In this document: positions 51,979 through 61,357 of the stretch, one piece after another | Position numbering within the stretch: position 1 is the first letter of the stretch | Layout: each line of letters begins with the position of its first letter | Origin: Bryobacteraceae bacterium | GTDB lineage: Bacteria > Acidobacteriota > Terriglobia > Bryobacterales > Bryobacteraceae | Assembly (NCBI GenBank): GCA_947458745.1 | Contig: CANGYQ010000004.1 | Coordinates: 62,001 to 126,000, forward strand | DNA: 64,000 nt | Reading direction: 5' to 3' | Notes under the pieces: generated by a model | What the model saw: the letters and a program-made list of their open reading frames with translations, nothing else | The model's database searches: none | What the model was told of the DNA's origin: nothing | Position numbers and translations under genes: made by a program

Positions 51979-54426
51979 ATGCCTGAACAGCAGTACGATT
52001 TCGCCTCCATTGAAGCCAAGTGGCAAGCCGCGTGGGATGCCGACCCTGCGCTTTATCAAGCTCGCGAGGACGACCCGCGGCCCAAGTACTACGTAGTGGA
52101 GATGCTGCCCTATCCATCGGGCAAGCTGCACATGGGACATGTGCGCAACTACTCGATTGGCGACACGCTGGCCCGCTACATGTGGATGCGCGGCTACAAC
52201 GTGCTGCACCCGATGGGCTGGGATGCGTTTGGCTTGCCGGCGGAGAACGCCGCGCAGAAGTCCGGGCGCGCGCCGAAGGAGTGGACGCTCTCGAACATCC
52301 AGGTGATGAAGGGCCAGCTGAAGCGGCTGGGCTTCGCCTACGACTGGTCCCGCGAGATCGCCACGTGTCTGCCGGATTACTACAAGTGGAACCAGTGGTT
52401 CTTCCTGCGGATGTTTGAGAAGGGCCTGGCGTACCGCAAGCAGAGCCGCGTGAACTGGTGCCCGGAATGCGCCACCGTGCTGGCCAATGAGCAGGTGGAG
52501 AACGGCTGCTGCTGGCGGCACCCATCGACGCCCGTGGAGCAGCGCGAGATTGAGCAGTGGTTCTTCAAGATCACGCATTTCGCCGACGAACTGGTGGATG
52601 GCCTGGAAAAGCTAGACCCGGGTTGGCCAGAGCGCGTCCGCAGCATGCAGCGCAACTGGATCGGCCGCAGCGAAGGCACGGAGATCGACTTCACGCTGGC
52701 CGGAACAGACAAGAAGATCCGCGTCTTTACGACCCGCGTCGACACCATCTACGGCGCTACCTGCGTGATTCTGGCGCCGGAGCATCGCCTGACGGCGGAA
52801 CTGGTGCGCGCGGAAGATCAGGGCGTGCTGAAGGCGATGATCGACGACCAGGGCCGCAAGGATCCGGGTGATCTCGAAAAGGCCGGCTTCTTCACCGGTC
52901 ATTACGCCATCAACCCTTACAACGGGGCGGAGGTGCCGATCTGGGTGGGCAATTTTGTGCTGACCAATTACGGCACCGGAGCCATCATGGCCGTGCCGGG
53001 TCACGATGATCGGGACTTTGAGTTCTGCACTAAGTACGCAATCGCCATCAAGCCGGTGATCCGCGCGGCTACCGGCGTACTGGAAGATCCGGTGGTGGTG
53101 CCGTTTGTCGATTTTGAGACGGGTGTGGTCGAGAACTCCGGCGAGTATTCCGGCCTGCCCAGCCCCGAGGCGTGGGAGACGATGTCGGATCGCGCCGAGC
53201 GCGAGGGCTTTGGCAAGCGCACCATCACGTATCGCCTGCGGGACTGGGGTGTTTCGCGGCAACGCTACTGGGGCACGCCGATCCCGATGATCCACTGCAA
53301 GGCCTGTGGTCTGGTGCCGGTACCGGATCAGGACCTGCCGGTGCTGCTGCCGGATACGATTGAGCTGACGGGCAAAGGCCGCTCGCCGCTGGAAAACGTT
53401 CCCAGCTTCATCAACGTCGCCTGCCCCAAGTGCGGCGCGGCAGCGAAGCGTGAATCGGACACGATGGATACGTTTGTCGATTCCTCGTGGTACTTCTACC
53501 GTTACTGCGACCCGAACAACTCCGAAGCTCCGTTCCGCGGCGAGATCACCAATCAGTGGTTCCCGATGAACCAGTACATCGGCGGGATCACGCACGCCAT
53601 CCTGCACCTGCTCTATTCGCGTTACTGGACGAAGGTGATGCGGGATCTGGGCATGGTGTCGAATGATGAACCAGCCGCCAACCTGTTCACGCAAGGGATG
53701 GTTCTGGGTACGGACGGCACCGCGATGTCCAAATCAAAGGGCAACGTCGTCGATCCTGATGAGATGACCGGTAAGTATGGTGCGGATACGTGCCGCCTGT
53801 TTACTCTGTTTGCCGCGCCGCCGGACCAGGACATGCCCTGGAACGAGAACAGCGTGGCCGGTCAGCACCGCTTTCTGGGTCGCGTATTTCGTTTCGTGAC
53901 GCGTAACATTGGCGTCGAACGCGCTGGCACCGACGCCGCTGGCCGTCAGGCGCTGCGCAAGCTGCATCAGACGATCCACAAAGTAACCGCCGATTTCGAC
54001 AATCGGTGGCACTTCAACACCTCCATCGCCGCGTTGATGGAGCTGACGAATGAGCTGTACGCCCTGGAAGACAACATTCCGGGTGCCGTAACCTCGGACG
54101 TGCTGGCCGCGTATGTGAAGCTGCTGGCTCCGTTTGCGCCTTATTCAGCACAGGAGCTGTGGGAGCTGATGGGCCACGCTGGCCCGGTGTTCAAGCAGCC
54201 CTGGCCAGTGTTCGACGCCACGCTGGCGCTGGAAGATGCCGTTGAGGTGCCCGTGCAGGTGAACGGCAAGCTGCGCGGCAAAGTGACGGTGGCGCCGGAT
54301 ATCTCCAAGGAAGAGTTGGAGGCGGTGGCGCTGGCGAATGACAACGTGCGGGTTCACACCGAAGGCAAGCAGGTGGCGAAGGTGGTGGTGATCCCCGGCA
54401 AGCTGGTGAATGTGGTGGTGAAGTAG
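51979..54426 (+). CDS. leuS: Leucyl-tRNA synthetase
   Basis: This class I aminoacyl-tRNA synthetase charges tRNA-Leu. The 815-residue product has the HIGH-type motif PSGKLHMGHVRNY, the connective-peptide editing domain (TTRVDTIYGATCVILAPEH), MDTFVDSSWYFYRY, and the KMSKS-type MSKSKGNVVDPDE. The C-terminal domain ends in the usual beta module. ATG 51979, preceded by AAAGG at about 10 nt, gives the family N terminus. The frame is open further upstream inside the previous gene, but that part is not LeuRS. Confidence 0.98.
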   Translation: MPEQQYDFASIEAKWQAAWDADPALYQAREDDPRPKYYVVEMLPYPSGKLHMGHVRNYSIGDTLARYMWMRGYNVLHPMGWDAFGLPAENAAQKSGRAPKEWTLSNIQVMKGQLKRLGFAYDWSREIATCLPDYYKWNQWFFLRMFEKGLAYRKQSRVNWCPECATVLANEQVENGCCWRHPSTPVEQREIEQWFFKITHFADELVDGLEKLDPGWPERVRSMQRNWIGRSEGTEIDFTLAGTDKKIRVFTTRVDTIYGATCVILAPEHRLTAELVRAEDQGVLKAMIDDQGRKDPGDLEKAGFFTGHYAINPYNGAEVPIWVGNFVLTNYGTGAIMAVPGHDDRDFEFCTKYAIAIKPVIRAATGVLEDPVVVPFVDFETGVVENSGEYSGLPSPEAWETMSDRAEREGFGKRTITYRLRDWGVSRQRYWGTPIPMIHCKACGLVPVPDQDLPVLLPDTIELTGKGRSPLENVPSFINVACPKCGAAAKRESDTMDTFVDSSWYFYRYCDPNNSEAPFRGEITNQWFPMNQYIGGITHAILHLLYSRYWTKVMRDLGMVSNDEPAANLFTQGMVLGTDGTAMSKSKGNVVDPDEMTGKYGADTCRLFTLFAAPPDQDMPWNENSVAGQHRFLGRVFRFVTRNIGVERAGTDAAGRQALRKLHQTIHKVTADFDNRWHFNTSIAALMELTNELYALEDNIPGAVTSDVLAAYVKLLAPFAPYSAQELWELMGHAGPVFKQPWPVFDATLALEDAVEVPVQVNGKLRGKVTVAPDISKEELEAVALANDNVRVHTEGKQVAKVVVIPGKLVNVVVK

Positions 54427-54435
54427 CGGTTCGCC

Positions 54436-54467
54436 GGGGCGGGATTCCGTCTCGCCCCAACCCCTTT
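54436..54467 (+). terminator. Probable terminator after leuS
   Basis: GGGGCGGGA (54436-54444) pairs with TCTCGCCCC (54450-54458), including one G-U pair, around a 5-nt loop. A short T-run follows at 54465. Confidence 0.5.
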
Positions 54468-54495
54468 GTTTACAACTTGCATTTTCGTTTACAAC
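54468..54495 (+). repeat. Direct repeat GTTTACAAC in the ECF sigma promoter region
   Basis: Two identical 9-mers at 54468-54476 and 54487-54495, 19 bp apart start to start, end 18 bp before the sigma factor ATG. They could be a regulator's paired site or promoter elements for the sigma/kinase operon. Confidence 0.45.
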
Positions 54496-54513
54496 AGGTG
54501 ATACTCATGTCCT

Positions 54514-55248
54514 ATGTCCGATTCACCCAGCCAGCGGGACGACTTAACCAAACTGCTGCAACGGGCGGCTCAGGGCGATAAGCAGGCGGAATCGGAGCTG
54601 TATGCGGCGGTGGCGCCGCGCATTCTAAAGATGGCCGGTCACCTGATCCGTGGTGAGCGGAGGGGCTATTCGTTACAAGCGACAGAGCTATTTCATGAAG
54701 CTTATGGGCGACTACGGCTCTCGCAAGTGGACTGGCAGGACCGGCGTCACTTTTACCGGGTGATGTCCACCGTGATGCGCCACGTGCTGCTGGACCGGGC
54801 GCGGAAAGCATTGATCGAACGCAAGCGGATGCGGGTCGAACTGGGCGACTGGGATACCGTCAGCAATACCGATTCCGAGACAGTGCTGATCGTGGAAGAT
54901 CTGATCGTCCAACTGGAGAAGACCAATCCAAAGTGGGCGCGCAGCATCGAGATGAAGTTCTATGCCGGCTGCAAGATTGAGGAGATCGCCGGGATCCTGC
55001 GCTGCTCGGACAAAACGATCAAGCGGCACCTGAAAGACGGTCTGGAGCGGCTCCGGGAGATCGTGGGGTATGTGCCGCCGCCGGACGATCCGCCCGCGGC
55101 GGAGGCCGTCATCACCGCACCGGAGCCACCTCCGTTTCGCCCTCCCCGATTTCCTGATGATCCATCCGGTGTCGGTGCCGCGGTGACCAGGCCGAAGGGT
55201 CCTCCATTAGCCCCGCTCCGGGCCGCCCGGGCTTCGACGCCAAGTTAG
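54514..55248 (+). CDS. ECF-family RNA polymerase sigma factor with Pro-rich C-terminal extension
   Basis: The product has 244 residues. Region 2 (AAVAPRILKMAGHLIRGER through LFHEAYGRL) and region 4 (IEEIAGILRCSDKTIKRHLKDGLERLRE) are clear; the long region 2 resembles the ECF subgroup often linked to Ser/Thr kinases in Acidobacteria and Planctomycetes. The last 70 residues are Pro/Ala-rich and unstructured. It is followed after 4 nt by a kinase gene, which suggests control by phosphorylation rather than an anti-sigma factor. Confidence 0.9.
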   Translation: MSDSPSQRDDLTKLLQRAAQGDKQAESELYAAVAPRILKMAGHLIRGERRGYSLQATELFHEAYGRLRLSQVDWQDRRHFYRVMSTVMRHVLLDRARKALIERKRMRVELGDWDTVSNTDSETVLIVEDLIVQLEKTNPKWARSIEMKFYAGCKIEEIAGILRCSDKTIKRHLKDGLERLREIVGYVPPPDDPPAAEAVITAPEPPPFRPPRFPDDPSGVGAAVTRPKGPPLAPLRAARASTPS

Positions 55249-55252
55249 TGCC

Positions 55253-58018
55253 ATGGCTGATCCGCCCGATCCGCTGCTCTCATCCAACTGGTCCCGCTTT
55301 GCCCCCGGACAGATGCTGTCCGGGCGATTCCGCATTGATTCGCTGCTAGGTGAAGGCGGGATGGGTGAGGTGTACCGCGCCACGGACCTGGCGCTAGACA
55401 ACAATCAGGTGGCGCTGAAAACGTTGCGGTCGGACTACGCTTCTATCCCGGAGATGGCGCAGGCGTTTCGCGGCGAGGTACTGAAGGCGCAGGCGGTCAC
55501 ACATCGCAACGTCTGCCGCATCCACCAGTTAGAGGAAGATACCGCCGACGCGGACGATCCGCTGCTTTACTTCACCATGGAGCTGATCCCCGGCCAGACG
55601 CTGGCGAAGCTGCTGCGCCAAGGGCCGGTGGCGGAGCCGCTGGCTTCGAGCATCCTGCGCCAAGTGGCCGAAGGTCTGGCCGCCGCGCATTCGGCGGAGC
55701 CGCGCGCCGTCATCCATTGCGACCTGAAACCGGCCAACGTGATGGTGGAACTGCGCGGCGAAGCGGACTGCCGCGCGGTAATCACCGACTTTGGCTTGGC
55801 CCGCATGGAGCAGACCACGGCCGAAGATGGCACGCGATTCAGCACCGTGCTCTCCGGTGCGGGTACACGCCTCTACTTGGCGCCGGAGCAGGTGCTCGGC
55901 AAGCCGGCCAGCGAGGCCTCCGATATCTATGCCTTCGGGCTGATCGCCTATGAAGTGCTCACGGGCCAGTCGCCCCATGCCGATCTTTCGGCCGACGGCC
56001 AGGTGACGAGCCGCGCCCTGAAAGCTCCGCCGCCGCCCTCGACGCTCTGCCCCGGGTTGCCGCCCCATTGGGATGCTCTGGTCACCCGCTGCCTGGAGCC
56101 TGACCCGAATCGGCGCTGGCGCTCCATGGCGGAGGTGGTCGACGCAATAGCGAACCCCGTTCGCCCCTGGTGGGCCTTGCCCCGCCTCACGCGGCGGCAG
56201 TGGAACATCGTGGCGGGGTCAACAATTTCTCTGGCTGGGGCGTCCCTTTTGGCCGCCGCCTACCGCTATTGGAATCAGGGCCGGGCGAATGCCGCGCCCG
56301 GAACGCTGATTGTGATGACTCCCGTTGAGGGCCTGCAAGACCCGCCGATCGAACCCGTCCTCCGGACGGCGCTGGAGCAGTCTCCGCATTTCCGCCTTTG
56401 GGACCCGGCCCGGCTGCCCGGCATGCTGAAATCGATGACGCTGCCCCCGGGCACCGCGCCGAACGCCGAGCAGTGGCGCGAAATCGCGGGCCGTGAGGCG
56501 GCACCGTTCACGGTCTTCCCGACGCTGTCCAAGTCAGCGGATGGCTTCAACGTCCACATCCGGATTGATGAGACCGGCTCCACGCCACGGTCATCGCGCC
56601 GCACATGGCCCAAGACTTTTGAAGCCCGCACGGCGGCCCAGCTCTACGATGCGGTGAATGATGCCGCCCACTGGATGCGTGAGCAGTTGGGTGAATCAGC
56701 CCAGCAGATCACCTCCAGTGAAGTGCCCACGCAGGATGTCACCACCAGTTCCTGGGAAGCGTGGCGGGAGTTCCAACGCGGGGAGGTGTTGGGCCGAAGC
56801 CGCCACACCGAAGACGAAGAACAAGCAGCCATTGCTTATGACGCGGCCATCCGTCGGGACGACCGGTTCGCGTTGGCGGCGTTCCGTAAAGGGGATCTGC
56901 TGGTCCACGTTGGACGCTCGCAGGACGCCCACGCGGCCTATGCCGCGGGACTCGAGATGGCCCGGCAAAGGCCACTCCACGGGATGCGCGAATTGGAGTA
57001 CCGCTTCACGATTGCTTCCGACACTGGCGACTGGCTGCTGGCCGAGCAACTGGCCCAAGAGCGGATGCAGAAGTACCCCGACCAGTCGTCGGGCTTCTTT
57101 CACAGCGCCTGGCCGCTGCTGAACCTGGGGCGTTACGAAGAAGCGATTGCCCGGTTTCACCATTGTGAGCGTTGGCCATCCACCCACCGGGCGGTGCGCC
57201 AACGGTTGAGCCTGGCTTATCTGGCCATTGGTGATGAAGGCAAATCCCGTGCGCAACTGGCTTTGCTGCGGGGACTGGGAGGGGCTGCCTGGGCAGCACG
57301 CAGTGAGATGGTAGGCGCCTACATCCTTCACCGGCATCAGCGCGCCCTGGACTTGCTGGACCCGGTACGCAAGGCCGATGGTTCAGCCCGCTGGCAGAGC
57401 GATTGCGACGTGGCGGAAGTGAACATTCTGGCGGACGGCGGACGGACGCGCGAAGCCCTCGACAAGGCGCTCGGCTTCGCGGCGAAGGATGCTGCGCGCG
57501 GTCTGCCGGACCGCCGGGCGGTGCAGTTGACCGGGGCGGCTTGGCTCTCGCTTGATTTGGGCGAGCGGGACCGGGCCAGCGAACTGGCACGGCAGTCATT
57601 GCGCAGCGAGTCGGGCATGCCGAATCGTTTGGACTGTGCAGCGTTGCTGGCCCGAAGCGGCCAGTTGCCGGAGGCCGAGGCGATTTTGGCCAGCTGGCCC
57701 ACCCACTTGCCATTCCTCAATTACCGACTGGGCCGCATGCGGTTGGAGGCCGAGATTGCGTGTGGTCGATCCCGAGCACGGGCAGAAGATCTACTACGCC
57801 GTGTGCAACAACTGGACTCCTCAGCCTGTGCGCCACCGTCCGATTCGCGGATCGCTCGCCTGGCCGGGTTACCCGATGCTAGGCAGTTTCATGAACGCGC
57901 CCTAGCGCAGAAGTTTTTCCAACTGCAAGGTTCGTGGCCAGTGCCCGCCGGCAGTTGGCGCCGGGAGAACCAGGCGCGAACGGAGTTGCCCCCCAACCAG
58001 CATGAGTTGAAGGGGTAA
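55253..58018 (+). CDS. Membrane Ser/Thr protein kinase with C-terminal TPR domain
   Basis: The 921-residue product has an N-terminal Hanks-type kinase: G-loop LLGEGGMGEVYRATD (about 31-45), K56, catalytic loop VIHCDLKPANVM (about 153-164), DFG at 179-181 and APE at 210-212. The residue before the catalytic Asp is Cys, not Arg (non-RD), which often means activation-loop phosphorylation is not required. One membrane segment (about 313-332) leads to an extracytoplasmic region with FlgO-like and TPR-like repeats (about 500-900). It likely senses an envelope signal and acts on the ECF sigma factor encoded 4 nt upstream. Confidence 0.92.
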   Translation: MADPPDPLLSSNWSRFAPGQMLSGRFRIDSLLGEGGMGEVYRATDLALDNNQVALKTLRSDYASIPEMAQAFRGEVLKAQAVTHRNVCRIHQLEEDTADADDPLLYFTMELIPGQTLAKLLRQGPVAEPLASSILRQVAEGLAAAHSAEPRAVIHCDLKPANVMVELRGEADCRAVITDFGLARMEQTTAEDGTRFSTVLSGAGTRLYLAPEQVLGKPASEASDIYAFGLIAYEVLTGQSPHADLSADGQVTSRALKAPPPPSTLCPGLPPHWDALVTRCLEPDPNRRWRSMAEVVDAIANPVRPWWALPRLTRRQWNIVAGSTISLAGASLLAAAYRYWNQGRANAAPGTLIVMTPVEGLQDPPIEPVLRTALEQSPHFRLWDPARLPGMLKSMTLPPGTAPNAEQWREIAGREAAPFTVFPTLSKSADGFNVHIRIDETGSTPRSSRRTWPKTFEARTAAQLYDAVNDAAHWMREQLGESAQQITSSEVPTQDVTTSSWEAWREFQRGEVLGRSRHTEDEEQAAIAYDAAIRRDDRFALAAFRKGDLLVHVGRSQDAHAAYAAGLEMARQRPLHGMRELEYRFTIASDTGDWLLAEQLAQERMQKYPDQSSGFFHSAWPLLNLGRYEEAIARFHHCERWPSTHRAVRQRLSLAYLAIGDEGKSRAQLALLRGLGGAAWAARSEMVGAYILHRHQRALDLLDPVRKADGSARWQSDCDVAEVNILADGGRTREALDKALGFAAKDAARGLPDRRAVQLTGAAWLSLDLGERDRASELARQSLRSESGMPNRLDCAALLARSGQLPEAEAILASWPTHLPFLNYRLGRMRLEAEIACGRSRARAEDLLRRVQQLDSSACAPPSDSRIARLAGLPDARQFHERALAQKFFQLQGSWPVPAGSWRRENQARTELPPNQHELKG

Positions 58019-58020
58019 AC

Positions 58021-58044
58021 AGTGAATGACCTGAGCCATTCACT
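58021..58044 (+). repeat. Perfect 8-bp inverted repeat before the unknown/DyP gene pair
   Basis: AGTGAATG (58021-58028) pairs with CATTCACT (58037-58044) around 8 nt. It lies 2 nt after the kinase stop and 19 nt before the next ATG. No T-run follows, so a repressor operator or mRNA structure is as likely as a terminator. Confidence 0.4.
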
Positions 58045-58062
58045 CACAAATAGGAGAACCCA

Positions 58063-58554
58063 ATGCCCGACACAGTAAAGATCCAAGAGATCATTGATGA
58101 ACTCATCACGATCTCTCAGGCAGCCAAAGCCGATAAAAACGGCAAGGTGCCCGGCAAGCCCTACACGGGCCGCTTCATGGAACAGACATTTACTGAACTA
58201 CTTGCGTACGCGGCCCTTTGTTCAAAGGACCTAGATGAAGTTCCTGGTGGTGCCACGAAGATCCAGATCGAGCAAACCCGCAAAGAGTATTTCCACGGTA
58301 GTGGTGCGGCGAATGAGGTACTTAAACACTTTGGCATGGACAATGACAAATACTATGCCGATGCGATCGGGATCAAGTGGCTGAGTGCGCTCAATCCGAC
58401 CAAGTTGGAGGATCCAGTCACTCGCTCACTTCTGAATGGCTTCTCCGAAACCAATTTCCTGGACGGCCGCCCTCAAGCGCAGACGTACATGGGAGGATCT
58501 TGTCCACGTAGCCTGACACTCTTGATGGCTTTGGCTCGCGCCATTGACGAGTAG
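58063..58554 (+). CDS. Hypothetical protein paired with DyP peroxidase
   Basis: The product has 163 residues, mostly helical by eye, with no signal or membrane segment and no family I recognise. AGGAGAA at good spacing precedes ATG 58063. Codon use looks less GC-biased than the flanking genes, as it does in the DyP gene, from which it is separated by 8 nt. The pair may have been acquired together. A role as partner or regulator of the peroxidase is inferred from position only. Confidence 0.72.
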   Translation: MPDTVKIQEIIDELITISQAAKADKNGKVPGKPYTGRFMEQTFTELLAYAALCSKDLDEVPGGATKIQIEQTRKEYFHGSGAANEVLKHFGMDNDKYYADAIGIKWLSALNPTKLEDPVTRSLLNGFSETNFLDGRPQAQTYMGGSCPRSLTLLMALARAIDE

Positions 58555-58562
58555 CAGTTCCG

Positions 58563-59930
58563 ATGCAGACCGAATACCTGCAAGGCGGTATACTTCGCGG
58601 GCATGGTCGAGACCATGTCCGCCTCTTGTTCTTCATCTTTCCCGGTGGCGGGAAGGCCCCCAAGGTACTCCTCAGCAAACTGGCGCGGTGGGTCACTTCG
58701 GCCAGTTCACAAGAAGAACAACGAAGAACCTATCGGGCAAGCGGCAACAACACGGACTCCTTGTTCGTTAACTTGTTCCTCACCTCTCAGGGCTACGCCC
58801 GTTTGGGATGCCTCGGCTTCGGCGAGCGCGTGCGAGGCGCCGCGCAAACCGCAAGGAACGGAAAATTCTTTCACGGGGGGATGGCGGCGGCGTTCAGCCT
58901 GGATGAACTCAGTGACCGCCTAGTTGACTGGGAGGATCCCTACCAGCCCGTGACGCAAGCACGGGTGGGGGATCCTCACCTAGTGGGGAGTCCTTTCGAC
59001 GGCATGCTGCTGCTGGCCCGTGATCGGGAAGCAGATTTGGAGTTGGAATGCTGTACACTCCGGCGATTAATCGAGGCCTCCGGTGGCCAGTGCTTGTTGG
59101 AGGAGGCAGGAAAAGTGATGCGCCAGGGGCCCGGCGCGCACCCAGTGGAACATTTTGGCTATGTAGATGGTGTCAGTAATCCTGAGTTGCTACCAACCGC
59201 CGCGACACTAAATCGCAATTCATGGGATCCTAGCGCACCCCTGGAACAAGTGCTAGTGCGCGACCCATTCGTTCCGGAGGAATTCGGGACCCTCTTGGTC
59301 TACCGGAAGTTGGAACAGAACGTCCAGCTCTTCCGAGACCTTGTCGCCAGCGCAGTCACAGCCACTGGGCTTAGCCCAGCTCTGATCGGAGCCCAAATGG
59401 TAGGTCGGTTCCCTGACGGGACACCCACCGTCCGCTCAAGCATTCCATTAGGGAAAGCCTTACCGGATGACACGTTCACATACCAGGAGGACCCAACTGG
59501 GACCGCGTGCCCATTCTTCGCTCACACGCGAAAGGTGAATCCACGCCTCGACGGCGGAACCGCGGAGGCGGAGCGCAGGCGGCGGCGAATCGTTCGCCGT
59601 GGGATCACCTACGGTGAGAGGGAAACTGGCCTGACTGATGCCCCAACCGGAGGCGTGGGCCTCCTTTTCATGGCCTTCATGGCAAACATTGACGAGCAGT
59701 TCGCCTTCATCCAGAAACGGTGGGCCAACGATGCGAGCTTCCTGAAAGCCCCAACTAACATTGACCCGTTGATCGGCCAAGTGTTGAACCTGGCGACTGG
59801 AGCCTATGATCCGCGATCGTTTTCTCTGCGCGGCTCCTCCTTTTCCTGGCAGAGCGCCGTCACCATGCGCGGTGGCGAGTATTTCTTCGCGCCCAGCATT
59901 CCGTTCCTCCACAATCCTCTGGCAGGCTGA
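58563..59930 (+). CDS. DyP-type haem peroxidase
   Basis: The 455-residue enzyme carries the DyP hallmark GxxDG in FGYVDGVSNPE, and the proximal haem His in CPFFAHTRKVNPR. The C terminus has RRGITYGE and GLLFMAFMANIDEQFAFIQKRW, also typical. It oxidises dyes, phenolics or haem-type substrates with peroxide. No Tat or Sec signal is seen, so it appears cytoplasmic, and no encapsulin gene is adjacent. It is longer than the compact bacterial DyPs, closer to the extended classes. It shares less GC-rich codon use with the upstream unknown gene. Confidence 0.9.
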   Translation: MQTEYLQGGILRGHGRDHVRLLFFIFPGGGKAPKVLLSKLARWVTSASSQEEQRRTYRASGNNTDSLFVNLFLTSQGYARLGCLGFGERVRGAAQTARNGKFFHGGMAAAFSLDELSDRLVDWEDPYQPVTQARVGDPHLVGSPFDGMLLLARDREADLELECCTLRRLIEASGGQCLLEEAGKVMRQGPGAHPVEHFGYVDGVSNPELLPTAATLNRNSWDPSAPLEQVLVRDPFVPEEFGTLLVYRKLEQNVQLFRDLVASAVTATGLSPALIGAQMVGRFPDGTPTVRSSIPLGKALPDDTFTYQEDPTGTACPFFAHTRKVNPRLDGGTAEAERRRRRIVRRGITYGERETGLTDAPTGGVGLLFMAFMANIDEQFAFIQKRWANDASFLKAPTNIDPLIGQVLNLATGAYDPRSFSLRGSSFSWQSAVTMRGGEYFFAPSIPFLHNPLAG

Positions 59931-59975
59931 ACGACATGACCACGCAGCCACGCCATTGATACAATTTCAAACGGC

Positions 59976-61259
59976 ATGACTGACTCTCGCCGTACCTTCC
60001 TCTCCGCTGCCACCGCAGCGTTTACGACCAACATCTTCACGGGTAACCTGAAAGGCGCTAACGACAAGGTGTCGGCGGCCTTTATCGGGGTGGGCCGGAT
60101 GGGGCAGTCGAATTTGGCGAATGCCAAGAAGCAGGAGAATCTCGTCGTGTCGGCGGTGTGTGACGTCTATACGCCCAACCTCGACAAGGCCGCTACGCAA
60201 GCGGGCGAGGGCGTGCGCAAGGTGCGGGATTTTCGGGAAGTGCTGGCGGACAAGTCGATTGACGTGGTCTGCATTTCGACGCCCGACCACTGGCATGCCT
60301 ACATGACGGTGGAGGCCTGCAAGGCGGGCAAGGATGTTTACGTCGAAAAGCCCATCGGCGTCACTATTGATGAAGGCCAAAAGATGGTGGCGGCGGCCCG
60401 GAAGTACAAGCGCGTGGTGCAGGCGGGGACGATGCAGCGCTCCGCAGTGCACTTCCAGAAGGCGGCCGAGGTGGTGAAGAGCGGCGTGCTGGGTGACATC
60501 ACGTTTGTGCGCACCTGGAATGCGGGCTTGCAGATGCAGGACGGCATCGGCAATCCGGTGAATGGTGACGCGCCCAAGGAACTGGATTGGGATATGTGGC
60601 TGGGCCCGGCGGCCAAGCGGGAGTTCAATCCCAACCGCTTTGGCGTCGACCCGAAAGCCTTCTCACACTTCCGCTGGTTCTGGGATTACGCCGGCGGCAT
60701 GATGACCGATTGGGGCGTCCACTGGCTGGACATCGTGCAGATGGCGATGGACGAAAAGATGCCGACGTCGACCGTGGCGCTGGGGGGCAAGTTCTGGCTG
60801 AAGGACAACCGCGAAACGCCCGACACGCTGCAAGTGACGTACGAATATCCGGGCTTCCTGGCCACGTATGAGAATCGCGCGGGCCATAGCCAGATCATCC
60901 ATGGCTCCGGCGGCGGCATTCTGTTCCAGGGCAGCAAGGCGACGCTGTACGTGGACCGTTCACGCTACACGATGATTCCGGAGCGCAACTCGACGGTGCA
61001 GCCGGAAGAAGTGAAGGCCACCGACTCAGGCAACGCCCGGCATTGGGCGAATTTCCTCGATTGCGTGAAGACGCGCAACAAGCCGAATTCCGATATTGAG
61101 CTGTGCCACAAGTCGACCACGACGTGCCACCTGGGCAACATCGCGCTACGTTCGAAGATGCGGGTCGATTTTGACCCGGCGCGGGAGTACATCAGCCAGG
61201 TGGAAGCGCGCAAGTACATGGCGCGCGAGTACCGGAAGCCTTGGAAGCTGGTGGTCTAG
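59976..61259 (+). CDS. Gfo/Idh/MocA-family oxidoreductase, Tat-type signal
   Basis: The 427-residue NAD(P)-dependent sugar oxidoreductase has the Tat-like start SRRTFLSAATAA, indicating export after cofactor loading. The Rossmann motif is in AAFIGVGRMGQSN, and the conserved EKP is in DVYVEKPIGV. WDYAGGMMTDWGVHWLDIVQ is the typical C-terminal substrate-domain signature. This exported class is abundant in Acidobacteria and Planctomycetes and works on glycans; the exact substrate is unknown. Convergent with the esterase gene. Confidence 0.9.
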   Translation: MTDSRRTFLSAATAAFTTNIFTGNLKGANDKVSAAFIGVGRMGQSNLANAKKQENLVVSAVCDVYTPNLDKAATQAGEGVRKVRDFREVLADKSIDVVCISTPDHWHAYMTVEACKAGKDVYVEKPIGVTIDEGQKMVAAARKYKRVVQAGTMQRSAVHFQKAAEVVKSGVLGDITFVRTWNAGLQMQDGIGNPVNGDAPKELDWDMWLGPAAKREFNPNRFGVDPKAFSHFRWFWDYAGGMMTDWGVHWLDIVQMAMDEKMPTSTVALGGKFWLKDNRETPDTLQVTYEYPGFLATYENRAGHSQIIHGSGGGILFQGSKATLYVDRSRYTMIPERNSTVQPEEVKATDSGNARHWANFLDCVKTRNKPNSDIELCHKSTTTCHLGNIALRSKMRVDFDPAREYISQVEARKYMAREYRKPWKLVV

Positions 61260-61290
61260 GTTAGGGCTTCCGCCAGGGCCACGGAAGACC

Positions 61291-61350
61291 CGTTTGCTGA
61301 CGCGCGCGGCTCAGTAGAGCGTGCGCGGTGATGCTCGCTAATTTGGCGAG
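61291..61350. repeat. Partial or decayed copy of the REP-like element
   Basis: TTTGCTGACGCGCGCGGCTC followed by AGTAGAGCG (61293-61321) matches the left part of the element at 38917. The right palindrome arm is lost. A small hairpin CTCGC/GCGAG (61334-61350) follows. Like the first copy it lies between two convergent genes. Confidence 0.45.
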
Positions 61351-61357
61351 AACCTCG

